From NCBI GenBank assembly GCA_023213395.1, contig CM041465.1:206033741-206097740 (forward strand): DNA of 64,000 bases. Direction: 5' to 3'. Every line of letters begins with the position of its first letter. Position 1 is the stretch's first letter. Both the position numbers and the translations under genes were made by a program. Below are positions 33,762 through 44,660 of the stretch, piece after piece. The DNA comes from Cycas panzhihuaensis. Taxonomy: Eukaryota; Cycadophyta. A model generated the notes under the pieces. It made no database searches. It had not been told where the DNA came from and saw only the letters and a program-made list of their open reading frames with translations.

Positions 33762-34386
33762 TTCCATACAGAATTCAAGTTGTACGGATGGTCATGAAAG
33801 TGGGGTCTCAAATGAGAGATCTTGCAAATGGGTATCCTGATCTAATGTTAGTTTCTCGATCCGTCTTTAGATCTGAGAAAAATGACTCAATAAAGGCTCA
33901 AAACCGTGCGCAAGGGTTTTTGAGAAATTTGAGAAAAAATCTGGAAAAACAGACATAAATTCTTATAAAAAATCACTTGATGTCTTTGTCTATTGATGAG
34001 AAAGGCTTTAGATACTTTGTACCAGGGATTTATACCAAATTTTTGAAGAAATTTCCAAACTCGTGCGCCCTTAAATTTGCCTGGAACTGGGTCAAAACGG
34101 CTTCAAATGAAATTGACGCAGAAGAGAAAAGTGTAGAGGAGGCCCTGATCTACAATCTGGGTGAGTTTCGTCAGATTCTGATAACTTTGATTTTCGCTGT
34201 CCCTACAGGTCCGTACCGCCGTACAAGTTCGTACGATTCTCCTTTGAATTCGTCTGGACAAGTTTGTCTTCAAGTAACAAGGTCCTTTGACAATAATTTA
34301 TCTCCAGCCTTCCTCTTCTCCTTTTCAATGAAGCCTTGATTTACTTTTTCACAGGCAGGAGAACCTAAGAGCCTGCTCTGATACCA
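33762..34386 (-). other. D1 leader joined directly to integrase
   Basis: From the primer site ATGGTATCAGAGCAGG (34371-34386, minus strand) the leader runs about 620 bases and then passes straight into integrase at QWRAQHKLELIH. In sister element G the equivalent leader is followed by the gag ATG. Gag, protease and most of the pre-integrase domain are absent. Confidence 0.9.
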
Positions 34387-34601
34387 TGTAATAAATCTCA
34401 AATGAAGAAGGAATTCACACTCCTTTTTTATTGATGATCTATTGCATATATATATATATATATATATACAAGTACAAGGTAAGTACAAATGGCAACTGCT
34501 CAACAGTATGGTGCCACTTGTCAATTTAAGAGAGAAAGGGGAAGTGGTACAAGACCCTTACATTATGTATTATAGTCTGAGGTAAGACATTACCTTTTAC
34601 A
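34387..34601 (-). repeat. Array D LTR 2, shared by D1 and D2
   Basis: 215 bp, TGTAATAAATC...CTTTTACA. It has the longest AT run at the TATA position of the four LTRs (about 34445-34466). On its right the D2 polypurine tract starts at once, with no second LTR. Confidence 0.95.
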
Positions 34602-37164
34602 CCCTCTCTTAATGTTTTACCTATCTTAATCCTAATAGATTTCTGAAGACAATGAATTTCTCTCTTCCAAGAGATTTAGTGAGTACATCAGTAGTTTGAT
34701 CCTCTGATGGACAATGTTGGAGGTCAATTTCTCTATTCTATACTTTTTCCCTGATAAAATGATGGTGTACCTCTATATGCTTTGTTCTAGCATGTAATAT
34801 AGGATTTTTTGTCATTTTTATGGTACTTTGATTATCACAAAATATTCGAGTTGGCATTGTTTGTTCTTCTCCTAGTTCCTTTAGGAGCTGTTTGACCCAT
34901 ACTCCTTCGCGTGCTGCGTTGACGACTGACTTGTATTCTGCTTCTGTTGAGGACAATGCAGTTGTAGGCTACTTTTTACTGCTCCAAGAGATCAAGGACT
35001 TTCCTAGGAAGAAGCAATATCCTGATGTTGATTTCGTCATGCATCTCAAATCCGAATCGCAAAAGTCGGTCAATTATGTATTGTTTTCCTTGTCATATTT
35101 CAAACCAAGATTCATGTTTCCTTTTAGATATCGTAAGATTCTTTTTGCAGCATTCCAGTGAGCAATTTTGGGACTTTCCATAAACTTGGAGATTAACCCT
35201 ACAGCATATGAAATATCTGGATGTGTGACTGTGAGATAAATCAAGCTTCCAACCAACTGTCTGTATAACGTTGCATCAACAGGATGTGCTTCCTGTTCTA
35301 TATTCAGTACTAACCCTGTTTCCATTGGTATGCTGACAACATTACAACTTTCCATTCTAAACTTACTTAGCAAGCTTTTGATATACCTTGTTTGTGAGAG
35401 AGTGATGAAGGAATTGTTCTGTTCTATTTCTATTCCAAGGTAATAATGCAACATTCCCAAATCTGTCATTTCAAAGACCTTTTCAAACTTGCCTTTAATA
35501 AATGCTATTGAATTTTTGTCATCTCCAGTGATCATCATGTCATCCACATATACTACTACAATGTAGATTGATCCTTGATTACCTTTTACATACAGACTAT
35601 GATCTGATTCGCATCGATGGAAACCATTTCTGCTAAATACGAATCCAATTTAGCATACCAGGCTCTTGGTGCTTGTTTGAGTCCATATAATGCCTTTTTC
35701 AATTTGCAAACCATATTTTCTTGACCTGGTTTTATGTATCCTTCTGGTTGATACATATACACTTCTTTTTGTAGATCTCCGTTCAGGAATGCACTTTTGA
35801 TGTCCATTTGATAAATTTCCCAACCTTTTTGGGCAGCAAGAGCAATCACTGTTCTCACCGTGTTCAATTTTGCTATTGGTGAGAATGTTTCTTCGTAGTC
35901 AATTCTTGCTGTTTGTGTGTAGCCTTTCGCTACTAGTCTGGCCTTGTATTTATCTACTTCTCCATTTCGCTTTTCCTTTATCTTGTATACCCATTTACAA
36001 TTTAGAATGGGTTTATTTTCAAGAGTCAAGACCAAGTCCCATGTTTTGTTTTTCTGTATGGCTTCAATTTCAGTATCCATTGCCATTCTCCAATTCTGAG
36101 AGCTGCTTGCTTCTTCATAAGAACTTGGTTCAATAGAACAAATCAATGTTTGTGGTTTTTGAGATCTTGTTCAGTGTTCAAAAATTTTTCCCTTTTGTTT
36201 CTTCAAGTGTTTTGAGGTACCACCTTGGTACTCTTTTAGAGGTACATTCTTGCAATGATTTATCTTCTTCATCTCTAGAGTTGGAGCTACTATCTGACTG
36301 GAGGTTGCAACTATTGGTTAGTTGCTTATCTGGAATGACGTTCTCTGAAGTGTTATCCTCTATCTCAATACTTTCAGAGGTTATATCTGATTTGTCTTCC
36401 AACTGGTAGGGTGTATATATAGGTTTCCTTCATCATTTTCTTGCATTACTGTATCAACATTCTCTTTTCTCTCATCAAAAATTACATTCCTACTTACATA
36501 GAGCTTGTCCGCTTTTGGATCAAGACATTTGTATGCCTTTGAATGATTGCTATATCCAACCATGATGCACTCTATGCTTTTATTATCTAATTTAGTTCTT
36601 TTCTTATCTGGAATGTGAACATAAGCCTTGCAGTCGAAGATTTTCAAATGGCTTACGTTAGGCTTGTGTCCTGTCCAGGCATCTTTAGGCATTATGTTAT
36701 CTAGGGACTGAGTAGGGCTTCTATTGATCAAATATACAGTTGTATGTACAGCTTCTGCCCAGTATTTCTTTACTAATTCTCTAGTATTTAACATGCATCA
36801 AGCCATTTCTATAATTGTTCTATTCATCCTTTCTGCAACCCCATTGGATTTGGGTGTATAAGGAGTTGTGAACTGTTTTTGAACTCCATGTATTTTGCAA
36901 AAATGAAGGAAATCATTGGACACAAATTCTCCTCCTCTATCTAAACGGACATATTTGATTTTTTGAGCGCTTTCCAACTCACTTACAACTTTGAATTCTT
37001 TGAAGTATTCAAATGTTTCTGATTTACTAGATAGAAAGTACACCCAGGTTTTCGTGGAAAAATCATCAATAAAAGTCAAGAAATACCTTGATCCATTTGT
37101 TGAGATCGGTGTGAATGGACCACATAAATCAGTGTGTATTAATTCCAATTTATGTTGTGCGCGC
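34602..37164 (-). pseudogene. Body D2 integrase-reverse transcriptase-RNase H
   Basis: Same organisation as D1. The integrase core is at 37193-36798, ended by a TGA (36793-36795, M-A-stop-C-M) that D3 also has and D1 lacks. It continues at 36794-36178, and reverse transcriptase is at 36146-35586 ([59 protein letters not shown]). A one-base loss near 35627 shifts the frame. The catalytic and RNase H blocks follow at 35547-35074 and 34956-34738. Near 35040 about 20 bases are lost relative to D1 and D3. Confidence 0.93.
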
Positions 37165-37813
37165 CACTGTACAGATTTCCATACGGAATTCAAGTTGTAC
37201 GGATGGTCACGAAAGTGGTCTCAAATGAGAGATCTTGCAAATGGGTATCCTGATCTAATGTTAGTTTCTTGATCCGCCTTTAGATCTGAGAGAAATGACT
37301 CAATAAAGGCTCAAAACCGTGCCCAAGGGTTTTTGAGAAATTTGAGAAAAACTCTGGAAAAACATAGATAAATTCTTATAAAAAATCACTTGATGTCTTT
37401 GTCTATTGATGAGAAAGGCTTTAGATACTTTGTACCGGGGATTTAGACCAAATTTTTGAAGAAATTTTCTGTGAGAAGGCTCCAAACTCGTGCGCCCTTA
37501 AATTTGCCTGGAACTGGGTCAAAACGGCTTCAAATGAAATCGACGCAGAAGAGAAAAGTGTAGAGGAGGCCCTGGTCTATAATATGGGTGGGTTTCGTCA
37601 GATTCTGACGACTTTGATTTTTGTTGTCCCTACAGGTCCGTACTGCCGTACAAGTTTGTACGATTGTCCTTCAAATTCGTCTGGACAAGTTTGTCTTCAA
37701 GTAACAGGGTCCTTTGACAATAATTTATCTCCAGTCTTCCTCTTCTCCTTTTCAATGAAGCCTTGATTTACTTTTTCACAGGCAGGAGAACCTAAGAGCC
37801 TGCTCTAATACCA
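37165..37813 (-). other. D2 leader
   Basis: Same gag-less junction as D1, with a 12-base deletion at the junction (CACTGTACAGATTTCC). The primer site reads ATGGTATTAGAGCAGG. Confidence 0.88.
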
Positions 37814-38020
37814 TGTAACAAATCTCAAATGAAGAAGGAATTCACACTCCTTGTTTATTGATGATCTATTACATATATATATATATACAAGTACAAGGTA
37901 GGTACAAATGGCAACCGCTCAACAATATGGTGCCACTTGTCAATTTAAGAGAGAAAGGGGAAGTGGTTCAAGACCCTTACATTATGTATTATAGTCTAAG
38001 GTAAAACATTACCTTTTACA
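37814..38020 (-). repeat. Array D LTR 3, shared by D2 and D3
   Basis: 207 bp, TGTAACAAATC...CCTTTTACA. Confidence 0.95.
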
Positions 38021-38041
38021 CCCCCTCTTAATGTTTTACCT
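37999..38041 (-). other. Inverted repeat around polypurine tract/U3 junction of D3
   Basis: Arms AGGTAAAACATTA (37999-38011) and TAATGTTTTACCT (38029-38041) are perfect 13 bp complements. Compared with A, B and G the third pair is changed on both arms (A:T to G:C). LTR 1 and LTR 2 junctions have the same right arm (31175-31187, 34610-34621), with an insertion or a mismatch in the left arm. Confidence 0.85.
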
Positions 38042-39469
38042 ATCTTAATCCTAATAGATTTTTGAAGATAATGAATTTCTCTCTTCCAAGAGATTTAGTG
38101 AGTACATCAGTAGTTTGATCCTCTGATGGACAATGTTGGAGCTCAATTTCTCTATTCTATACTTTTTGCCTAATAAAATGATTGTGTACCTCTATATGCT
38201 TTGTTCTAGCATGTAATATAGGATTTTTTGTCATTTTTATGGTACTTTGATTATCACAAAATATTCAAGTTGGCATTGTTTGTTCTTCTCCTAGTTCCTT
38301 TAGGAGCTGTCTGACCCATACTCCTTCGCATGTTGCGTTGACGACTGACTTGTATTCTGCTTTTGTTGAGGACAATGCAGTTGTAGGCTACTTTTTACTG
38401 CTCCAAGAGATCAAGGACTTTCCTAGGAAGAAGCAATATCCTGATGTTGATTTCCTATCTGTTCTGTCTCCAGCCCAGTCCGAATTGCAAAAGCCGGTCA
38501 ATTGTGTATTGTTTTCCTTGTCATATTTCAGACCAAGATTCATGGTTCCTTTTAGATATCGTAAGATTCTTTTTGCAGCATTCCAGTGAGGAATTTTGGG
38601 ACTTTCCATAAACTTGGAGGTTAACCCTACAGCATATGAAATATCTGGACGTGTGGCTGTGAGATAAATCAAGCTTCCAACTAACTGTCTGTATAATGTT
38701 GCATCAACAGGATATGCTTCCTGTTCTATGTTCAGTACTAACCCTGTTTCCATTGGTGTGCTGACAATATTACAACTTTCCATTCTAAACTTGCTTAGCA
38801 AGTTTTTGATATACCTTGTTTGTGAGAGAGTGATGAAGGAATTGTTCTATTCTATTTCTATTCCAAGGTAATAATGCAACATTCCTAAATCTGTCATTTC
38901 AAAGACCTTTTCAAACTTGCCTTTAATAAATGCTATTGAATTTTTGTCATCTCCAGTGATCATCATGTCATCCACATATACTACTACAACGGAGATTGAT
39001 CCTTGATTACCTTTTACATACAGACTATGATCTGATTCGCATCGATGGAAACCATTTTGTGCTAAATACGAATCCAATTTAGCATACCAGGCTCTTGGTG
39101 CTTGTTTGAGTCCATACAATGCCTTTTTCAATTTGCAAATCATATTTTCTTGAGCTGGTTTTATGTATCCTTCTGGTTGATACATATACACTTCTTCTTG
39201 TAGATCTCCATTCAGGAATGCACTTTTGACGTCCATTTGATAAATTTCCCAACCTTTTTGGGCAGCAAGAGCAATCACTGTTCTCACCGTGTTCAATTTT
39301 GCTATTGGTGAGAATGTTTCTTCGTAGTCAATTCCTGCTGTTTGTGTGTAGCCTTTCGCTACTAGTCTGGCCTTGTATTTTTCTGCTTCTCCATTCGGCT
39401 TTTCCTTTATCTTGTATACCCATTTACAATTTATAATGGGTTTATTTTCAGGTGTCAAGACCAAGTCCC
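38021..39469 (-). pseudogene. Body D3 RNase H and most of reverse transcriptase
   Basis: Minus-strand 39464-38847 is open: [89 protein letters not shown] (intact catalytic pair), MLHYYLGIEIE. A stop precedes the next piece (38801-38388: YRQLVGSLIYLTATRPDISYAVG, CNSDWAGDRTDRKSTSGYCFF). Copia G interrupts it at 39470 within TWDLVLTPENK. Confidence 0.93.
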
Positions 39470-39686
39470 TGATAGAAAACTGACTTAGACAGAATGAAGA
39501 TCAGAACTTGATATTACATGGAGTCTCATTCCTCTTAAATATACATCACTGAGATGACCGTTACAAATAGAAATGTAACTGACCTATATGAGGCTGCCAA
39601 GTGTCACAACTCCTATTTAGAGTTACATTTTTAGGGGTGAGTCAACATGACCCCTCTTTGTCTAGATAAAACATTACATTTTAACA
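39470..39686 (-). repeat. 3' LTR of copia G
   Basis: TGATAGAAAACTG...CATTTTAACA. Pairs with 44444-44660. Confidence 0.96.
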
Positions 39687-39707
39687 CCCTCTCTTAATGT
39701 TTTATCT
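39664..39707 (-). other. Inverted repeat around polypurine tract/U3 junction of G
   Basis: Arms AGATAAAACATTA (39664-39676) and TAATGTTTTATCT (39695-39707) are perfect complements. The 18-base loop holds the U3 start and the AGAGAGGG polypurine tract (element sense). Confidence 0.88.
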
Positions 39708-41161
39708 CGAGTAACCCTAGTTTGTTTCATAGATATTGAAATCTTTCTTTTCCAAGAGATTTTGTCAGAAGATCTGCAACTTGTTCTGAAGATGGACAAT
39801 ATTCTAGGTCAATTTCCTTGTTATGTACTTTTTCCCTTATGAAATGATGATGAACTTCTATATGCTTGGTTCTTGCATGAAGGACTACATTTTTAGTCAG
39901 TTTGATGGTGCTCTGATTATCACATTTGAGAGGAGTTGCTTCTTTCATTCTGTCGCTCTAAATCAAACAGAAGTTGTCTTAGCCAGACACCTTCGCATGT
40001 TGTTACAGTAGTTGCTTTGTATTCTGCTTCAGTGGAAGACAATGCAAAGATGGCTTGTTTCTTGCTACACCATGATATTGTTGAAGGACCCAAAGAAACG
40101 ATCCACAAGTGGACTTTCTTTGTTCCTTGTCTCCCCGCCCATTGGAGTCGCAGATCCTCGACAATTTTGTCAAGCTCCTTTTGGATACACCAATTTCAGA
40201 TTTATGGTACCCTTAAGATATCTTAGAATTCTTTTATGGCCTTCCAAAGGTCTTAATTTTGGATTCTCATATATATCCGGACACAAGTCCTCTTGAGTAA
40301 GATATGTCGTGCCCGGTTGTCGCCGTAGATCGACTTCGATCATTTGTCTGTACAGAGTGATATTTGCTCCTTCTTCCATTTCATCTGCTATCAATTCACA
40401 ATTTGTTTCCATGGGTGTCGCGAGGATTGCGCTTCCATTTGGAATCTGATAAGTAGACTTTTGATGTATGTACTCTGGGATAGAGTTATACAATTATGTT
40501 GTTGTCCCATCTCCAGACCCATGTAGTAATTCAAAAGACCTAGGTTTGTCATCTCAAACTTTTATTGAAGTTGTTCTTTTATGTCTTTAGAGCCTTCATT
40601 ATCACTACCAGTGACTAGCATATTATCAACATAAACAACAATTATTGTGACTTTGCCCTCCTTTTTCCTTACGTACATATTGGGGTCTGAATCACAACGT
40701 TCAAAGTTGTTTTCTTCCAGAAAATAATCCAGCCATGCACTGTGCCTCGATGAGCTTGTTTCAGCCCGTATAGTGCCTTTTTTTGTTTGCACACTAGATT
40801 CTCCTGTCCTTCTTTAACATATCCCTCAGGCTGTTTCATGTAGACCTCTTTTTCTAGTTCTCCATTCGAGAAGGCACTCTTTACATCTAGTTGAAAGATT
40901 TTCCAATTTTTAGTTGCAGCTAGAGCAATCATCGTTTATCAGATTCATTTTGGCAACATGAGAGAAAATTTCATCAAAGTCTACTCCGGTTGTTTGAGTG
41001 TATCCTTTTGTAACCAATCTAGCCTTATATTTTTCTATTTTGCCATTTAGCCCTTCTTTAGTCTTGTAGACCCATTTACAACTGATTGCAGATTTATTGA
41101 CTGGTAATTCTACCAATTCCCATGTCTGATTTCTTTTGATTGAGTCCATTTCATTATCCAT
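39708..41161 (-). pseudogene. Copia G reverse transcriptase and RNase H
   Basis: Leftward: SAISCKWVYKTKEGLNGKIEKYKARLV (41090-41010), DVKSAFSNGELEKEVYMKQPEGY (40890-40820), [11 protein letters not shown] (40780), VVYVDNMLVTGSD (40640-40600; the second catalytic Asp is Asn), then a heavily broken middle (40560-40110) and RNase H IFALSSTEAEYKAT and DNQSTIKLTKNVVLHARTKHIEVHHHFI (39930-39830). Frame breaks at about 40930, 40790, 40560, 40170 and 39940. It is more damaged than its LTR similarity suggests. Confidence 0.9.
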
Positions 41162-42457
41162 GGCTGTTTTCCATACCTGTTCTTCTTAGGCTTCCTAAAA
41201 TGTCTGAGGTTCGACCTTGCTCTAGCTTTTTGACTTCTTGTTCTGTGTTCCATTACAGTACCTTGCCCTTCCTCAATTGTTTTAATGTACCATCTGGACA
41301 GCTTCTTTTGTTTTTGTGCGGCCTCTTCAGTACCAAGTTCTTCTGGATTGACAGTTTCATCTGCCGGTTGATTTATTGTCACTCCTGTTTGATTTTGGTT
41401 GGATGTAGGAAGAGAAATTGAAACTTCCTCTGTTGTTACCTCAGCAGTAGGTTCTTTCTCAATTTCTTGATCGATCTCTGTAATTTCCTGTTCGGCAATC
41501 TTCTGTCCTTCGTCAATTATTCTAATTTGTCCAGATTCACTATCTCCTTCATTAAAAACTACATCTCTACTCACATAGATTTTGTTGGTTCTAGGATCTA
41601 TGCATTTGTAGGCCTTTGAATTTTTACTATATCCTATCATAATACATTCTATTCTTTTTGCATCTAATTTAGACCTTTTTTTATCTGGTATATGAACAAA
41701 GGCTTGACTCCCAAAAACTTTGAGTGAACTTACATTAGGTTTTCTGCCCGTCCAAGCTTCTTCTTGAGTGATATTTTTTAAGGCCTTTGTTGGGCACCGA
41801 TTTATGAGATAACATGTCAGTACTCACCGCTTCGCCTTGATAGTTTTTGGTACACCTTTTTCATAGACCATGCTTCTTGCCATTTCCATTAAGGTTCTGT
41901 TTTTTCTTTCTACTATGCCGTTTGATTGTGGTGTGTATGGAGTTGTAACTCGTCTCATGGATTCCATGAATTCTGCAGTAGTTCTGGAACTCTTTTGATA
42001 TATATTCACCTCCTCCGTCTGACCGAATGCATTTAATTTTTGTTTCTACCTCCATTTCTGCTTCTGCTTTGAATTCTTTAAATATTTGAAAAACTTCTGA
42101 TTTGCTGTGGAGAAAGTAGACCCATACCTTTCGAGTAAAGTCGTCAATGAAGGTCAAAAAATATCTGCATCCATTAATAGTAAGTGGTGAGATGGGACCA
42201 CAAAGGTTTGTATGAATTAGCTCCAACCTTGATTCTACTCTCTAGGTGCTTTCCTTGAAAGGGAGTCGGTGTTGTTTCCCAAACTGACAGCTTTTACAAA
42301 CAAAGTTATCAGAAGAGATACAAGGTAATCCATTCACCATTTCAAAATTTTTCATCAATTTCAATGTCTCAATTGGAAGGTGCCCATACTTCAAATCCCA
42401 AATTTTATTACTAGACTTGACGACAAAGATGCTTTTTCTTCCGTGATCGTGAAGCAT
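41162..42457 (-). pseudogene. Copia G integrase and linker
   Basis: Pre-integrase WDLKYGHLPIETLKLM and CKSCQFGKQHRLPFKEST (42400-42245) end in a stop. The core resumes at 42226 with MELIHTNLCGPISP, TFIDDFTRKVWVYF and RSDGGGEYISKEF, with a frame change near 41990, then [19 protein letters not shown]. The C-terminal motif SKAYKCIDPRTNKIYVSRDVVFNE and a Glu/Thr-rich linker lie at 41640-41200. Confidence 0.9.
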
Positions 42458-43788
42458 GTGATTCGCGTAAGTTTGTATAAGTCATTACATCTCACGCCTC
42501 TTGCAAAAGTTTCACCATTCTTTTTCATGTCCAGAATACAGCAGTATCCATCTTCATCAAAGATGGTTCTCAATCCCTTTTTACTAAGTTGGGAAACAGA
42601 AAGAAGGTTCATTTTTAAATCAGGAACCAATAAAACGTTTCCGATTTTTTTGACATTTCCTTGCAAGTTGACAGCAATGGTTCCAATTCTTTTTATATCA
42701 AGAGCATATTTATCACCCAATTCGACTGATCTATCAAGGTTATAGGGTTCCAATGTCTCAAACCAATCTTCACGACTAGTCATGTGTTTTGAAGCTCTTG
42801 AATCAACATACCATGTGTCATTGTCTTTGAGGTTGAAAGCCAAGGCAACAATGAAGGTAGTCTCTTCTTCATCTTCATCTGCTTTCTCTTTGCTGTGGCC
42901 ACCAATAGGTCTTTTCCCTTTCTGAATCTCACTTCTTCGCTGAGGGCACTGGTAAGGGTAATGTCCACCTTGTCTGCAATAGTAACATATGTCAAATATT
43001 CTACATGCACTGGAGATGTGCCTGGTCCTTCTACAAGTGAAACAAATCCTTGGGTCTCTGCTTTGTCCACGTCCCCTAGAGTCTTGCCACCAGCCTCGTC
43101 CTCTGAAGTCAGGTGTTATGCTTCATCCACGGGTTTGGTTTCTGCTGCGTGAGCCCATGTTCAATCTGGACATAAAGGCATCTTCAAATTCTGAGGAGTC
43201 TTCATATCTCTTATTCCTTTGTTCCTCTCTCAACAGTAATCCCGCCAATTCATCAAGAGTTATTTTATTTATTTTTTCAGTATTTATAATGGTGTTGATG
43301 GTTGTATCGAAAGACTTTGGGAGCTTGGCTATTATTAGTTCTACCAACTCTTGTTCGGAAATCAAACCTCCTGCACTTGATAAATTATTTCGTATTGAAA
43401 CAACCTTGTGCGTAAAATCTGTTACATTTTCATTTTCCTTCATATGCAGTCTATACAATTCTTCCTTAAGAGCAATTATTGTTGCTTTATTTTTACTCCA
43501 TACAGGTTCTCAAGACATTTCCAAATGTCAGAGGACAAATTCAGCTTTTCAACATATATCAAAATTGAGTCAGAAATCGACATTTTCAAAATGTGCACAC
43601 TTATATTGTTTCTTTCTTCCCAGCTTGGATGTTTTAGCATCTGAGTCCTTTGGACAAGTATCAGTCCCAATTGTAATATTCCAAGCATTTTTTATTTTTA
43701 AGACAGTTTCTACTTTAATTTTCCAAACGTGATAGTTTGAATCAGTCAATTTTTCTGATTCTGGCAGAGAGAAAAGACCTGAAGCCAT
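42391..43788 (-). pseudogene. Copia G gag and protease
   Basis: The gag start at 43788 gives MASGLFSLPESEKLTDSNYHVWKIKVE. Further gag is at 43688-43123 (MYRLHMKENENVTDF, LVELIIAKLPKSFDTTINTI). The knuckle region at 43070-42960 is frame-shifted. The protease site reads WYVDSRASKHMTSREDWF (42815-42760), with D-S-G-A-S changed to D-S-R-A-S. LLVPDLKMNLLSVSQLSKKGL follows. Confidence 0.9.
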
Positions 43789-44443
43789 TTTGACAAATTG
43801 AGATCTTGAGAGACAGTGCCGTGACGGTACGGATTTTCGTACAGAATTGTACGATATGTACCTCAAAAGAGAGGTTATCAGACGAGGATCACGAATCTGA
43901 TATTAGTTTTCCAAAACAGTTTATGGATGAGGAGAAAATCGACCCGAAAGATTGGAAAACGTAGTTAGGGCACAACACGTTCTTGCTTGTAATTAAAAAA
44001 AAACTTCATAGAATTCCTCAAAGTCTGTCACAAAACTTTTGTAATACCCAGACACTGAGTTTACAACAGATTTGACTCGGGAATTTCAAAAATTTTGGCA
44101 GAAATTTACTGAAATACCTCCAAACCCGCACGGCTGATAAGGGGGCAAAAACCCTATCAAAACTTCTTCAAATGACTTCGATCCAGAAGGAAATTTTGAA
44201 GAGGAGGTGAAGATCTACTTGCTGGCTAAATTTCAGCTTGATTTGAGAAGTTTGAATTTTTCCGTCCGTAAAGGGTGCATTTGCATTCTGTGGTCCTCAG
44301 GTCTACTTCTAGACGTGCTGGATCCTTCACTTCACTTTCAATTTGTCTCTTGTGTTGCAGGGTTCCTTGTCTCTCTCAGAACATACTCTATTACACACAA
44401 AGGACCCTCTCTCAAGCAGGCAGGATAACCTGCTCTAATACCA
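43789..44443 (-). other. Copia G leader and primer binding site
   Basis: No gene. The primer site ATGGTATTAGAGCAGG (minus strand) lies next to 44444. Intact leader-to-gag organisation here is the reference for the gag loss in D. Confidence 0.85.
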
Positions 44444-44660
44444 TGATAGAAAACTGACTTAGACAGAATGAAGATTAGAACTTGATATTACATGGAGTCT
44501 CATTCCTCTTAAATATACATCACTGAGATGACCGTTACAAAAAGAAATGTAACTGACCTACATGAGGCTGCCAAGTGTCACAACTCCTATTTGGAGTTAC
44601 ATTTTTAGGGGTGAGTCAACATGACCCCTCTTTGTCTAGATAAAACATTACATTTTAACA
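44444..44660 (-). repeat. 5' LTR of copia G
   Basis: Pairs with 39470-39686. It is followed by GTCTC. Confidence 0.96.

Larger units (their letters stand above)
39470..44660 (-). mobile_element. Copia element G, full length, inside D3
   Basis: LTRs at 39470-39686 and 44444-44660 (217 bp each) differ at 4 positions by hand count (1.8%). Target duplication GTCCC (39465-39469) and GTCTC (44661-44665); D1 and D2 show the unbroken target AAGTCCCATG, so GTCTC is a later C to T change. Read leftward: leader, gag, protease, integrase, reverse transcriptase, RNase H. It is one of the two youngest insertions but already has many frame breaks. Confidence 0.96.

Noticed and set aside
34371-34386. tRNA-like sequence ATGGTATCAGAGCAGG
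   Set aside because: It is a retrotransposon primer binding site; no tRNA cloverleaf surrounds it.
30959-38020. Three separate copia insertions side by side
   Set aside because: Inner LTRs are single, not doubled, and no target duplications occur at inner boundaries.
42989-43732. 247-codon plus-strand open frame
   Set aside because: It is antisense to the gag of copia G, which has clear motifs on the minus strand; composition follows from the gag codons.
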